Positions 11,294 to 25,799 of a DNA stretch of 64,000 bases are shown here, in pieces. The position numbers and the translations under genes are program-made. The notes under the pieces were generated by a model. That model worked only from the letters and a program-made list of their open reading frames with translations, was not told the origin of the DNA and did no database searches. The DNA comes from Galerina marginata (Eukaryota; Basidiomycota; Agaricomycetes; Agaricales; Galerinaceae): NCBI GenBank assembly GCA_023014335.1, contig JAECYW010000011.1:434001-498000 (forward strand). The letters run 5' to 3'. How positions within the stretch are numbered: position 1 is the stretch's first letter; each line of letters starts with the position of its first letter.

Positions 11294-12083
11294 AAGACCT
11301 TGTGGAAACAATTTTGTTCAGCGATGACGGACATCACTCAGAGTTCACAAGAGTTATTAGTTGGAGATAGTAGACCTTGTATTGAACAATGGGCATGGGA
11401 GATTGGTTTGGGTAAGAATTTTGTCTTTTCTGTAAAGCCGCTGACATGAGCTCACATATTCTTTAGAGAGATGGGAACTGGCAAGAGCACTTGAAAAGCT
11501 GACAACAACATCACGCTACATCAATGTTTTGCTGGATTTCGCATGCAATGTCAAAGGATCTGAAGCGGACTGGATCATGGAGTGTAAATTAGTTGCCCTG
11601 AACCCCGGAAGAAGAACTGACAATCCACCCTGGCCCAAAAATCAAGCTGAGTGGAGAGGTGTTGCACGTTACATAGGCATCCCGGACAGATGCCTTACTC
11701 CTGAGCTTTTCAATTTGCTCAAAAACAAGAAACGAAAGGATCTAAAGGTCCATTGCGAACTTAACATAGTCAGCCAGTTGCCTGAGCCAGTAGAAGACTC
11801 GGAGAAACCTCTGGCTACATCGAAGTCGGCCTGTCCTGCATGCAATTGCACGCTCATGCTGCTCATCCAACTTGGAATCTGCAAGTGGTTCTACCGTGGT
11901 ACGCATTTACGGTGGTATCCTGGCTGGTGCCTTCCACTGTTCCTTTACAGAAACGAGAAGATAAGAACGGCGTACTTGGAGTTTGTGATGATGACACTGA
12001 GGAACGTGTTTCGGTCCGGCCGCCGGGCCCCGGTCAATCGAATGAGGTCTGGAAGTGACAGCACTTCTGCCTCGATCGCGTAA

Positions 12084-12483
12084 TAATGAGACCTGAATGA
12101 GAGGACGATGCTTGGGCATATTTATGCGTACACAACGCAAAAGAAATTAAGGAATTTGGTTAAGAATTGGCATGGATATGCTCTATCAAGGCTTGGAATT
12201 TTTACTTTAAAATGAAAAAAAAAACTCTCGTTTGCAGCACTTATTTAAAAGTCAACGCGACCCTGTCGTCTTTAGGGATTCGATTTGAGCATATTCATCC
12301 GCATATAAGCCAAATAAATCGAAGTAATTTTGTTGAAAATTGGTGTAGCTATGCTCCGTCCTGTCCTCCTATGCAGCATAATGCAGGTCTAAATTTCGAA
12401 AAATCCCTCCATGTCTGAATTCACATCCACCCCCTTTCCTTTCAAGAACACTAAAGTAGTATATCCTTACACTTATTCGAAGA
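12084..12483. other. convergent intergenic spacer
   Basis: AT-rich spacer between the 3' end of the interrupted deaminase-like gene and the 3' end of the GH47 gene. I see no gene. Confidence 0.4.
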
Positions 12484-14673
<2,190 letters not shown>

Positions 14674-15584
14674 AAATAATGGACCAACGGCTGAAATTGG
14701 GAAACCGAGATTTTGAAGCTAGGGTAAAGCACCGATGTTGAGGACAGGATGCTGAGGGATTCAGAGAGCATCCAAGGCGGCGTTCGGGCGCCGCCTTTGA
14801 CTTTAGTCCCGTGGCACATGAATCTCTTGGCAGCATGTCGAGGAGTGGTCCCCGGTTGTAATATCGGACACGAATCGACACTGGACACGGTACAGTAAAC
14901 CCGGTTCTAGTCACAAATACTCCCTGCTCCGGCAGTGCCAAGGACATTCCAGCACCCGAAGAAGGTCCAAGGTCCTACCAGCAAAAAGTCCACAAGTTTC
15001 TTCCCGTCCGCGTAAAGGAGAAAAAACATTGGCACTAAACAAAACATTGCCAAGTTTGAAGGATATCGAGAGAGAACAGTGGGGAACGTCGAGACAGACG
15101 ATCTACAACACTGGTAGTAAATTGTTGACTGTCGTGTCTATGTCGACTCCTGTGTCCATGTTGTCGCAATTTGAATTCGCAGTGAACACGCATTCCGGCA
15201 ACCAAGGTTAATTACCCGATGCATACTGGCAAGGACCGTTCCGGACCGTCGGTCAAGTTGACATCAAAGGCTCGGCCTGGTGGCAGGTATGAATCGGACT
15301 AATTTTCGTTACCACTGGTCTTGAAATTGTTCCTGGTGTCTTGGTTCGTGAGTGTTCCATTGAGCGATCAACCTTATATCAGAGGCCAGTTTGGCAGAGT
15401 CCGTCCTGCAAAGCAGTCTTTAAAAGTTTAAGCAGAGACTCAAACGGGGAACATGTACCCCTTTCAGCGAGGGAGGATGAACTTGAAATTAACAAAACGA
15501 CACAGAGAGTTGCAAAAGTATTTTTACAACTACGCAGCCGTCTCATTCATTGGTGACCTCCGCAATATTCAACCAAGGCACGCT
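14674..15584. other. intergenic between two minus-strand genes
   Basis: Holds the 5' region of the GH47 gene and the 3' region of the small cysteine-rich gene. Several short open frames exist on the minus strand (for example 14609-14947) but none has a recognisable product. Confidence 0.35.
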
Positions 15585-15906
15585 TTAACACGGACAGCTT
15601 CCGTTCTATAAGAAGGAAAAAAAGACGGATCAGCTTCGTTCTCGTTCACCAGCGGGCTATAAATGTTGTAACTTACGGCGCAGCAGGCAGGGCCCGCCCA
15701 GCAGCTACTCTCGTCGCATTGCTGCATAACAAAAGATCAGCAATAAATCCCGCAATCAGCGACGCCTTATGACTCACGCAAGATGAAGGGTAACAACGCT
15801 GGACAATCTCGAGGGCAGAAGCGGCGCCGTACGCAGGGGCAGGGTTGGCGGCGACAGAGATGACGCCGACGATGGCAGAGACAAGGAGGGCGGCGGAGAA
15901 GCGCAT
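15585..15906 (-). CDS. small secreted eight-cysteine protein (64 residues)
   Basis: Three exons give 64 residues: 15906-15778 (43 codons), 15721-15677 (15 codons) and 15605-15585 (6 codons plus TAA). Both introns are phase 0 with strong signals: GTGAGT...GCAG (56 bp) and GTAAGT...ATAG (71 bp). The N-terminus is a signal peptide (MRFSAALLVSAIVGVISVAA, then NPAPA). The tail holds all eight cysteines with spacing C-X4-C-X-C-X4-C-X5-C-C-X4-C-X-C. A TATAAAAG box lies 68-75 bp upstream and a CT-rich leader precedes the ATG. If the introns are retained, the frame reads on as a 77-residue protein with three cysteines, which would hide the pattern. Likely secreted and disulphide-rich, perhaps an antimicrobial or effector-like peptide. 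I recognise no named family. Confidence 0.75.
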
Positions 15907-15973
15907 TCTGAGGACGTTTGTGATAAGGCGAGAGGGTGTTTTGATTTTGATGTTGAAATACGAAATCAGGCAG

Positions 15974-15981
15974 CTTTTATA
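15974..15981 (-). promoter_or_regulatory. TATA box of the eight-cysteine gene
   Basis: TATAAAAG on the minus strand, 68-75 bp before the ATG at 15906. Confidence 0.65.
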
Positions 15982-16248
15982 CGTTTTGCAAAGGCTTTGA
16001 TTAGCGACGACAGACGATCCCGTCTCATTTGGCAGGGGTGCTGGTGGTTGCGGTGATAAGCAAATAAGAATTATGATGCGATGGGGGAGAGTGTGGATAC
16101 CCGCCGTGCATCGCACGTTTGGCTCCAGGGATGAGTGGTCGTACGAATTGAAGGCATGAGTTCTTAAATAGTTGATCCAGTTGTCGAGGTCGAACCTCCT
16201 GGGTTTGCAGGCAGAATGCATTATAACCACAGGTCGAGAAGAGGCCAC

Positions 16249-19094
16249 AGAGAATTGCTTGACCTATAGCCTTGGGCTTGGATCGGTTTGAAAAATATGT
16301 CGGAATATTGATTAGAGCCCAATAAGTATCGATCGCTCTTGCTTCATCAATGATGTACGAATCCTTCGAAAAAATCAGAAACGCTGCTACGATGTCGGAA
16401 TGCCACTACGTCTGGTTGCTACAACCACAAAAAGGATCATCTAGTGGGAGCTTCTCAATGCAATCGATATAGTTCAAGCGCGTCACTTACACAAAAGCAC
16501 GGCTAATTGAAGTTAAGAAGCACTTGAGGCCTAGCAACGATCTAAGTCGTTCGGATGAGTCGTCCGATCTGCGAGGTGTAAGACGGTCGTTTGATGGGCC
16601 GTACGATAAGGGTATGATGTTATATTGACAAGGTCGACCGGGCAGATGTCGCTTTAGATACCCTAACAAAGCTCCAAACTTTCAGGCAAGAAAAAAGGAA
16701 AAATTAGCCACGACCACTCGAGAATTGGAAGCGCGATTTACAAACCATGTAAGGGCAAGCAGAGATCAACTAACTGCTGCCAACTACCACGGATACGGTG
16801 TGGGCATAAAGGACTTCTCCGGCAGCTGATCTAGCCCTTCCGTACGGAACTGATCATGGTAGAACCCAGCTAGGAGGGTAAGATGATTATGAGTTTCTAC
16901 CGGCCCCAAATCAAAAAGGAATGGAACGTACAGCAAGAGACAAGCTTCCAAAACATGCCAAATCTTCGCCTACTATCGCACGACTATAGAGAAACGAATC
17001 CAAATTAAACCAGCGGGCGCGAGTGAGTTCCGAGTCGTTGTAAGACGGGTCTAAGTTGATGAGTCCAGCTGGGTAAGGCAGTAGAGAAAAGACGAAAACA
17101 AACCAGATGGACTGCCACGGAGTGTCAGACACGGATGAAGTTCTAATTCAAAAATTTGAGGACAACAAGGAGCTATGTACTCGACTGAGCCAGAGGAACA
17201 GCAGCAGCTTTCGCGCAAAGACTAGGGCAGATCTGGCCCAACATACAGCTCGAAATTCGCGAATAGGGTGGACGGAGACGTGGTCAAGAAAAGAAAGGCA
17301 ATATGTAGCCCAGTATTTCAATTTGCACGTGTTTGAATTAGAACCTCTTTCCCCTTGCACGTGTCGAGAACGCGTCGGTGTCCGACGTCCAACAGTCAAC
17401 TTGCATCCATCGACATTCCTAATCTTCGTCATCGTGGATCATCGTCCGAGGCCCCAATTTGACGCGTTTCGGTGCGTTTTTACGCGTTTCTGGTTTCTGC
17501 ACCTCTTTCTACATCCAATCCGGACAGTGTATTATGCCGTAAGTCAACATCACCCTGCATGTCAGTACATGAGAACCTTCAAGCAAAGTTTGAGTTGTCT
17601 CACTCACCGGTCCACGCCCCAGTGGCCTATTACGACGACTAGGCTATCCACATGCCCGGTCTAGCCCCTTCGTACAAGGTTTCACTGTCAATGTCAGCTT
17701 CAGTGTCGGCACTCACGAGGATCAATCAGCGCCATGAGAATGGCACCGCAATGTTCTTTAATCGCATCTGGCATCCGCAATTGCTTGAACGTATGCTGAA
17801 CTTCCTGAGCAAAACCTCAACTTACGAGGGTGGAAAGCGATTCAACAATACGTATGCAAAGATTCAGGGGAAGAACCATGATGTATGATCTCATGTCTTT
17901 CCGGAATATACGTTTTATGTATTTATGAATGGTTTGCAGACGGGCATTGTTGCTAACGGAATTTAATCCGACCGGTCCTAGACCTACGAATTCTCTCGTG
18001 TCGGAAGCGCCTCAAGCTCCTAATGCAACAAGTACCCTGATACATCTCCTCCTCCGACTTAGGTGACCCACAATGGAGCGGCAGGTATTGTTCCCAAATC
18101 AATATCGATAATGCTCGTCTTCAGGTCTCATAAAACCCGATATAGCTTGGGATGCGACTGCACTGACAGCAATATGCAAGGATCAGTCGCCGAATGTGAA
18201 ATATTACGAAGAAACGGAATGCAGGCGGTGGCATCCGAATGATTAGCAGAGAATGAAGATGCTAGAGTAGATTGGAACGTACGTTGCTACTTATGTTCTC
18301 CTGCTCAGCACACCGTCGCAAAAGTGACGTCGCTTTGCCGCGACTTCTAGGAGACTCTTCCGATAACCTGATTTCTCTTCCTTTAAAGCTCTTCCTTTGA
18401 TTTTCATGAGCGTTCGCTTCCAGTTGCTCTTCAGAGCATTTCGCATGCGCCAAACCAACCACTAGAACCGTCTATTGCATAGAGCCGCCATTTCTGGGGT
18501 ACCGATCTGTTCGCCAATGCCTCTCTTCTTCCCATTCAACGCTGACCTGAAAAAATCTTACCATGTACAGCCATTACTCGGAATACCCAGTCAACCTTCT
18601 CAAGGAATCCATAATTAGAGGCGTTCGTATAACGTTAACTTTAAGAATCGATATGCATGTTATGTCCGTTTCCTTATCCTTGCAATGTATTTCAACTCTC
18701 AAACTCTACAGTAGCACCGCGACCAGGTGTTTCTCTGCCATATAGACCAATGCTACGAATCTCTGGCCTTGATGATTTGTATTCAAGGATGGATCGATTG
18801 TCCGCGGAAAAAATAAACGCCCTGGTTTGGGTTTCAACTCTCTCATGAACTTTCATTATCAAACGAACCAAATCGCACCAACGTGAATGCCATGATTGTT
18901 CGGAATAGAATGGCGACATTTGAAGGCAGTGCGATACTAATAATACACAGAGGACGTCCAGATCCACATAGCCGCACCGCCATCCCACGCTGTGCTCAGA
19001 CTCGTACCGCAACCTGCTTGATACCTGCCTTTCTTCCCCGAACCCTCTCATACTCTCAGCTGACGCTCAGCCGCCTTTTGACTCTTATTTTGCC
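16249..19094. other. gene-poor stretch
   Basis: About 2.8 kb with only short unrelated open frames. A fragment at about 17660-17885 reads as a polar 70-residue frame ending at a GTATGA donor, with a possible TTTGCAG acceptor near 17940, so a decayed or unrecognised gene is possible there. I see no RNA gene and no clear repeat. The last few hundred bases should contain the NACHT gene promoter. Confidence 0.35.
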
Positions 19095-22000
19095 ATGGAC
19101 GACAGCGACAGAGGACTTCACATAACAGTCAATGGGGGAAACTTCACAGATGTTCGTGGATCTTACTATCACGTTCAAAATATTAATACGCACAATGAAC
19201 CTGGTGAGCACGTTCCTATTACTTGAATTCCAGCCTGAAAGAAACTGTCGGATCCGCAGGAATCTTCGCGCTAAGCCAGGCCATTTCAACCGGCGCGATG
19301 TATGACTCCGCGGCGCTATATCCGCTGGGCAAGTGTCACCCAGGCACTCGCGAAACGATCATCAAAACCATAATCGACTGGGTCACTGATCCAGCACCGT
19401 CCACTGATGTTTTGTGGCTCTGTGGGCCCGCGGGCTCGGGAAAGTCTGCGATCATGCATACGATTGCAGAGAAGCTCCACGAGTTACACAAAGAGCATTA
19501 TGGAGGGAGTTTTTTCTTCGCAAGAGGAGTTCCCGGGCGGGATCAAGCGACCGTGCTCTTCGCTACCCTCGCCTACCAGTTATCTATGAATTTCCCGTCA
19601 CTACGCTCGCCTATAAACCACGCCATGGCCACTGATCCCACTCTTCCGAGCAAATCCATGGAAGTGCAGTTCAAGTTGCTTCTTGTCCAGCCGCTTACAT
19701 CTTGCTCTGACACGTCCTCCTTTCCTCCGACGATGATAATCGACGGGTTAGATGAGTGTGGAAACTCTCGCACCCAGCGCCAAATCCTAGCTACCATTGC
19801 GAACACAATAGCCGTAGCTCATGTACCTCTCCGCTTTCTCGTCGCTAGCAGACCCGAATATTGGATTCGAGACGCTTTCGACCACCTGCCTCTGTCGAAC
19901 ATTACCCAGCAGATAAATCTCAGTGATTCCGAACATACCGCCGATTCCTTCAAGGACATCGAAAAGTATTTACAAGATGGGTTTGATGATATCTACGAAA
20001 AGAACCAGGATATTATGGGTCACGTCGAACGCCCATGGCCATCGGAACATCTTGTCCAAGAATTTGCTTATCGTGCCTCTGGACAATTTATCTATGCGTC
20101 TGTTGTGCTAAAGTTCGTCGACGACGAGTCAGATGATTTCAGTAATCCACAGGACAAACTAAGTATTCTCACCAACCCTGGACCATTGCAAGCATCTGCA
20201 TTCTCGGAATTAGATCAGCTCTACACAAGAATCCTTTCTGCTTATCGCAAGCGAGACACGCTGGTCCAAGTTCTTGGCGGTCTTTTGGAGTGCCCGCATC
20301 CCAAGTTTGTTGGCATGAGTTTGGGGATTGACCCCGCAGAGTTAAATCTGGTCCTTCGGGCTATTAGCTCCCTTATACGCACCGACAGAAAGGTCAATCC
20401 GGATGGAGAAGACCTCGACGCAGTTTACGGTCCGCCCAAAGACAAAATTAAATTCTGCCACCTCTCATTTCGTGAATTCCTCGAGGATATAGCTCGATCT
20501 GGGCCATTCTGGATTGACATCAGGGCAGTCCAAAACTACCTCTCTCTGTATTTACACGGCATGTACTTGGGCAGCTTAAATGGTACCTGGACAAATCAGT
20601 GAGTTTAATCGACGTCATTCTCTTTACTTCGACTGATTTCTTTGGTCAAAAAAGTGACTTCCTTCAATATGTTCTGAAAATTGAGTATTCCTCCCGAGCG
20701 TCATCAGGACAATATGATAGTTTTATCCAAAATCTTGCCTCGGCCATCCAAGTGGTCGACACAAATGAAATGCTGATGTCAACCACCCTCCTACTTCAGC
20801 TCTTGCGTCACCTTGAAGGTGAACTGACATTCCCCAATGAGGTAAGTTCATGCTATGTGGACACCTTTGGTTAGAGATTTAAACCCATTCATTGTTAGAA
20901 ATATGTCGAAGAAGGATACGACGAGGACAGGCTTGAAACAAAAAATATCTTTGCATCAATCAAGCTCCTCAAGGACGAGTGCATTCGAAAGATATTGTCC
21001 GAAACCCACCATGCCTTCATAGAAGACGCCATATTTTTATCCAATAAATTTGACATGGACTTTAGTGCAACTCTGGATAACTTGGCCATGTTGCCTGAAT
21101 TCAGTGAAGAAAGAGCGAAGACATGCCTGATTCATAGTGCACGACTGATTTCCACCTACACCGGCGAACTGTCACCGTATTTCCGTTGTTTATACGGTCT
21201 CAGATACGACATTTATGACTTTTTGTGTTCTGCATCACGGGCAGGGAGGTTTCACTTTGAATACCGAAGTCATTTTGTTCGCACCAGTAGGACTTTCCTC
21301 CTTTTTCTCCTAGGCACCTTCAAAAATGAAGAGCTCAACTCTGACCCTACGAGGTAAGAATTTCATTTACGAAACATAGACAATTGGATTTAAATAGTGC
21401 ACTTATAAACAGCACTCAGAGAAGACATGTGGACTCTATCTTGCAGACTTTTCTAGCGACCAAATCTGTATCGGATCTGAGGTTCGATGAGGATCCTGGC
21501 GACGCGGAGAATTTCGGTGCTTTCATTGAAGAATTGTGTGCGGGTGACAACTACAAAAAGTTGGAGTCTCCAGATGGACATTTGAACATTATACAATGGC
21601 TCCACAGGCAGCTGGTTTGTCGGTCCATCTACCAATTCTGTAAGCTTCCTAAAACGATTTTAGAACCAACGCCCTCAGCCCCACCTTCTAGACAACAGCC
21701 TCTTCCGACAGTCCATGCTAAACACAGTGGAACAAATATGCAACACTGTAATTCTTCCGTTTCTCCTCATTCCTTTCTATTCAGATGACGGCAAAGAAGA
21801 ACACAACTGGTTGTCAAGCCTGAAGTTCCCGCCTTGTCTTGTCAAACCTCTACCAGCCACAGAGCCGCACCTCTCGCCGTATAATATCAGGCCTTTGATG
21901 GAGATTTTCAATCACACACACAGATATTCTCTACCAAGTCAAGTTATAAAGATGATCCTCTGGGAAGATGCAAAGGTCTACCCGCCTATCAACCGAGAAC

Positions 22001-22466
22001 TATTTTCTACAAGTCTACTGGAGACATATCTCCTTGTATATGTGTCAAGTCTCCATGATATAGGGACGGGCGGATGTTGGTCCCTTCCTCAAGGATCCTG
22101 GGCACTGTGGTTTGCCTATGCATCCCCGACCAAAAAAATCCAAGTTGCTCTTTGGACCCTGCATAATTTGTCCTCTGTGCAAGGCAAACTATGGAGACCG
22201 CCACCTGGCTTTTGCTCTGAGGTCATTGACTTTCTTGAGGTTCGTTGTCTTTGCTTTCCTTATCAATTTATTTTTAACTGATGTTACATTCACAGAAACA
22301 TAGACTTGATGAGGATGGGGATCTCACTCGATGGCTCGAAGACCTTATCCCATGGCAGCTGAGGGATGACTCAGATGGTTGTGATTGGTTTGGGACTCCC
22401 AATTGGTTGGTACCGCCAAAGGTGGGACAAGATGACGTCGGTCTAATTTGGAGAATGTCAGTTTGA
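19095..22466 (+). CDS. NACHT-domain STAND NTPase (fungal NOD-like receptor type)
   Basis: Signal-transducing P-loop NTPase of the kind mushrooms carry in large numbers. The ATG at 19095 begins a short exon with NGGNFTDVRGSYYHVQNI, a leader common in basidiomycete NACHT proteins. After a 39-bp intron (GTGAGC to an AAAG acceptor) come CHPGTRETII, Walker A GPAGSGKSAI (near residue 85), the FFFARG strand, Walker B TMIIDGLDECG, and the sensor-like RFLVASRPEYWI. CHLSFREFLED closes the NTPase module. Further exons (20655-20840, 20899-21353, about 21400-21640, about 21700-22240, 22297-22466) encode a helical tail of about 500 residues without WD40, ankyrin or TPR repeats that I can see. It ends in an acidic W-rich segment at 22464-22466. 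No disabling change was found. Proposed roles in this family are non-self recognition and regulated cell death, which is inference here. Confidence 0.85.
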
Positions 22467-23690
22467 TCCCCATATTTTAAGAGGTAGGATATTTCCGCCA
22501 AATTTTCGCCTTTGCCTAGAATTGACCACCGCGCACAGATATAAATACTCTAACGAGGATACCTTCTGTCAAATTTGAGACGTTCTGCCTTACTTTCTCG
22601 AGTATACTTGCTTTGAAAGCAATGCGCTAGGACCAACACTCCGGCATGTCCTATCTAGAAAGCATCGCACTAGAGTGTCGATAACAACAATCTATCAGCC
22701 TTGTAGCATTCCGGCGTATTTCCCTAATCAGTTAGAATCGTAAATATGATCACTCATTGTCCAACAGTAATATTTCTACCGCAGGACAAGAAGGGCTTTG
22801 GCGGGCGTGCGTCGTTCACGCAGATGCTACTTAATAAGTAGATATATAAGTATAGTTCATACGGGCCATACGCCACGTATAACAACTACTTGTATGGCCA
22901 TTGGAACATTCTGGAAACTTTCTTGCGTTCACAGGATGGGAATCAGGACGGTGAAATCGCGAGCCTGCTTCCAGAAAAAATAACAGAGTCAGGCGTTTCT
23001 TTCCGTTACTGTCTTCCTAGAAACATCGAAATTAAACGAATGGGTACGAAGGCGAAACTTCAAGCTGCATTTTATGGATTCGGCGATGCACCTCGATGGT
23101 TAGACAGGGAAGAACTGAACGACTTAAGATAAGCGCCCAGTGTGCGCATGACGCAATAGCTCGGCAAGTCGACTCGGCAGAGTTGTTGATGGCTTATTTA
23201 TCTTTCGCGCGGTCACAACACTTTGCGTCCACGCGTGTGTGCCTGTTCAACGTTCAACGATGAATATCGATGAATGAGACCGCAACCCCGACTGTTTCAC
23301 TACGCCCTTGGTTGTTCGATGGCTCTCTATGCAACTCGTAATGACACAACCCACCTTCCGATATAACTTCCCTTCGGCCCACCTTACTTCTCATGCGGGC
23401 TCTTGGCGCCGGGCTTTAAGGCAGCGCCATACATGGCTATGCAGTACCTTCAGTCCTATTGTTGGATGCCAGCTCTAATTGACTTCACCGTTTAGCCTGT
23501 GGTACTAGTCAGCCTTCCCGCTTGAATAAGCTCAGGGTTTTCAGGGCTCGCATATCAACCAGCGGCACGCGCCACCACGACTATCGACGTGTCAGTGATG
23601 CTGCCCAAACACATTTTAAGATGTGTTCTGCACCTCGTCCGACGTTCTCAAACCCAGGTACGTATATTAACATATACTCTTCAACATGAA
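22467..23690. other. intergenic, no gene recognised
   Basis: An 80-codon plus-strand frame at 22890-23132 is the only fair-sized one and has no family that I know. The remainder has short open frames only. Confidence 0.35.
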
Positions 23691-23699
23691 GTATTATAA

Positions 23700-24620
23700 C
23701 TACTTTTCTCCGTTATTCGTAGCCTTCTTTCGTTCTTTGACTTTGAATGACCCGAAAGAGCCGACAAGCGACGCGTCCAAAGCTTGACCACATGGAGCCA
23801 AGCATAGGTGATGTTTCTCTTTCTTCGTTCACTGTATGCTGTACTAATCCTTCCCTAGGCAATTTCTCTCGTCCATGTCAGCTCTCTGTTCAAATGACGC
23901 ATACAACTCCACTCAAACGAACTTTGAAGGTCGAACTTGCCGTCCTTCTGAGCTTACGGAGTGCTTGCGGCCTTCGCTGTTCTGCGCTGGCCTGCCTACT
24001 TGCCAGTGGTCCTTCCGCCCAATGTACCGGGTGAAGGTCCGGTTGATATACTTAGAGTCATGCTTAAACTGACGTTACGTACGTATTTGGTGCGTGGTAA
24101 TCCTCCTTCCGCCTATTATCCCATCATTTACCTATACCTTTCTGCTCGTAGGTGACGGGCAAGTTGACGAACACTGGGAAACTTGGAATCCGGTTTATTG
24201 CTAGTAAGCGCTCTGTGGCCACTCCGTCGGGAATGAAGTCTCAAATCTTTTATTTCGTAGCACTTCGTCAACGCTCAAGCTACTTGCGTGTCTCTGTTCG
24301 TTGGGTAGTCTACCATATGGCCGCACAATAAACTTTCTCTGTTTTGTGCGATTCTCAACTCCTGGTCATTCTTGTATTCTTAGGTTTGTCGCCGGAGTAC
24401 CTCTCCGATGTTCCAGCGTTTCTTACCTTCCTTCTTTTAGACCGAATAGCATATGTGGTGGTTCTCAACATACATACTTCCAGGGCTCAAGATGGGCAGA
24501 CTTTGGGCTGCCGCTTCGCATTTAAGTGATGCCCCACATGGACTTCATCTGCGTTGGCTAGATATGATTGTCTGGTTGGCTAATGCACGCCAAAGCTGTC
24601 TTCGTCGATAGAGTAAGTTT
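23700..24620 (+). repeat. copy 1 of a diverged duplication
   Basis: Resembles 25800-26720 in order and spacing of matching blocks. Examples are GAGTGCTTG...TCGCTGTTCT (near 23960 and 26045) and CTCCTGGTCATTCT...AGAATAGCATA (near 24360 and 26465). This copy keeps plausible splice sites and an open hydrophobic frame at 24344-24529 (SDVPAFLTFLLLDRIAY), so it may derive from a membrane-protein gene. Product unrecognised. Confidence 0.5.
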
Positions 24621-25799
24621 CTGTACGACTGTCATTCTAAAAAATAATAATGTAGTCTGGTGCAGAATATAGCTTCCAAGATATCCATCGATTGTTAAGT
24701 AGAAATGGACGGACATCGGATGAGCCACTTATGCAAGGAAGATGATAGATTACCAGCATCATTCATTATTCATATTCGAGTAATGAGGGAATAACGGCGT
24801 TCACGCTGATGAGAGATGTCTAAAGCACAAGCTAGATAGGGCTCCCTAAACCGTCAAGAATACTGTTACCGACGCCATGGCCCCTTTCCGAGGGCTCGAC
24901 TGAACCTCGAAAATTAAGCGCTGATCGAGCGCATGACGTCATATTCACCTCGGCTCAACACGGCAGGTCAGTTGAGCCTTATTTTCGCACGGCCAAAACT
25001 TTACCCATCAACTGGCTATCGTGACGACGACGAAACTTCATCGACAGTTCCTTCTTCGAAAGCCGCTTTTCCTCTCCATCCAAAACGCGTATTAGTATCA
25101 TCAAGAATACGGATACCCGGTCATTTTCCAAACGTCGCCGACTCGCCATGCGGAGACTTGGTGTAGTGATTGGCAAGGGTTCACTGTATGTCCTTTGCCA
25201 TGGTCAAGCGGGGCTGCTCATAATCTTAACACATAGCCTATGACAACAGTTTGAACGCCCAACTCAACTGAGTCTCGTGCGTTGAGAGCTCGATTGCGTG
25301 AACTGTCACGTGTCCGCGATTCTGCGCTGTAAATCTGCGGCTTGTGGTGACCTTGGATTCCTTCATGGCCGAAGGGAATTCTTCTCTACCAGTTGTATCA
25401 ACCGTGCCCAATCTCCGGACTTCTAACAACTGGAAGTTGACAGTCACTAGTCACCGGTCGAACTTGGAGGGAGTAAATACTACCTATGGCTTGTGCGGTG
25501 CTTTCTGGCGGTTATGGCAGCGATATTGGATGAGGGTAACAACATTTTCTGTTCGTTATCAATGCAGGGATGAATCTGGAGCAAGCATGATGCTCCTTTG
25601 CGTATGTTTGACATTTGGCGTACTTTATGCTTCGTTCTGACTGCATCCTCTCATAGGAGGGTTTTAAAAATACATCTGCGTTTCTGGTCCTCGAATACGC
25701 CACTGAGACGCGTAGCTTCTGTGTACACTGTACATCTTTACTGACGGCTTTGGGAACTGAGGTACGCACTTCGACATCTATTCTTCAATATTTCCTATT
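24621..25799. other. intergenic, no gene recognised
   Basis: Lies between the two copies of the diverged duplication. Short open frames only, with no conserved motif. Confidence 0.35.

Larger units (their letters stand above)
7138..12083 (+). pseudogene. OTT_1508-type deaminase-like gene interrupted by an LTR retrotransposon
   Basis: The ATG at 7138 opens a frame of about 205 host codons (helical, charged) that meets an LTR at 7752. Beyond the element the same frame resumes at 11294 with the duplicated target AAGAC, crosses an intron (11412-11466, GTAAGA to TTTAG) and ends at 12081-12083. The distal part carries VHCEL, SACPACNC and FYRGTHLRWYPGW, the H-x-E and C-x-x-C zinc-deaminase signature of the OTT_1508 family with its RGTH...W motif. 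With the insertion and one target copy ignored, the frame is continuous and without stops, so the gene was intact until recently. As it stands the left part would encode a truncated protein ending in about 27 LTR-derived residues. It is a divergent relative of the 4208-5905 gene. The biochemical role of the family in fungi is not established. Confidence 0.8.

Noticed and set aside
15673..16248. A 191-codon protein on the minus strand
   Set aside because: The upstream part lacks features, while the inner ATG at 15906 has a TATA box, signal peptide and clean introns. The long frame is chance extension plus intron readthrough.
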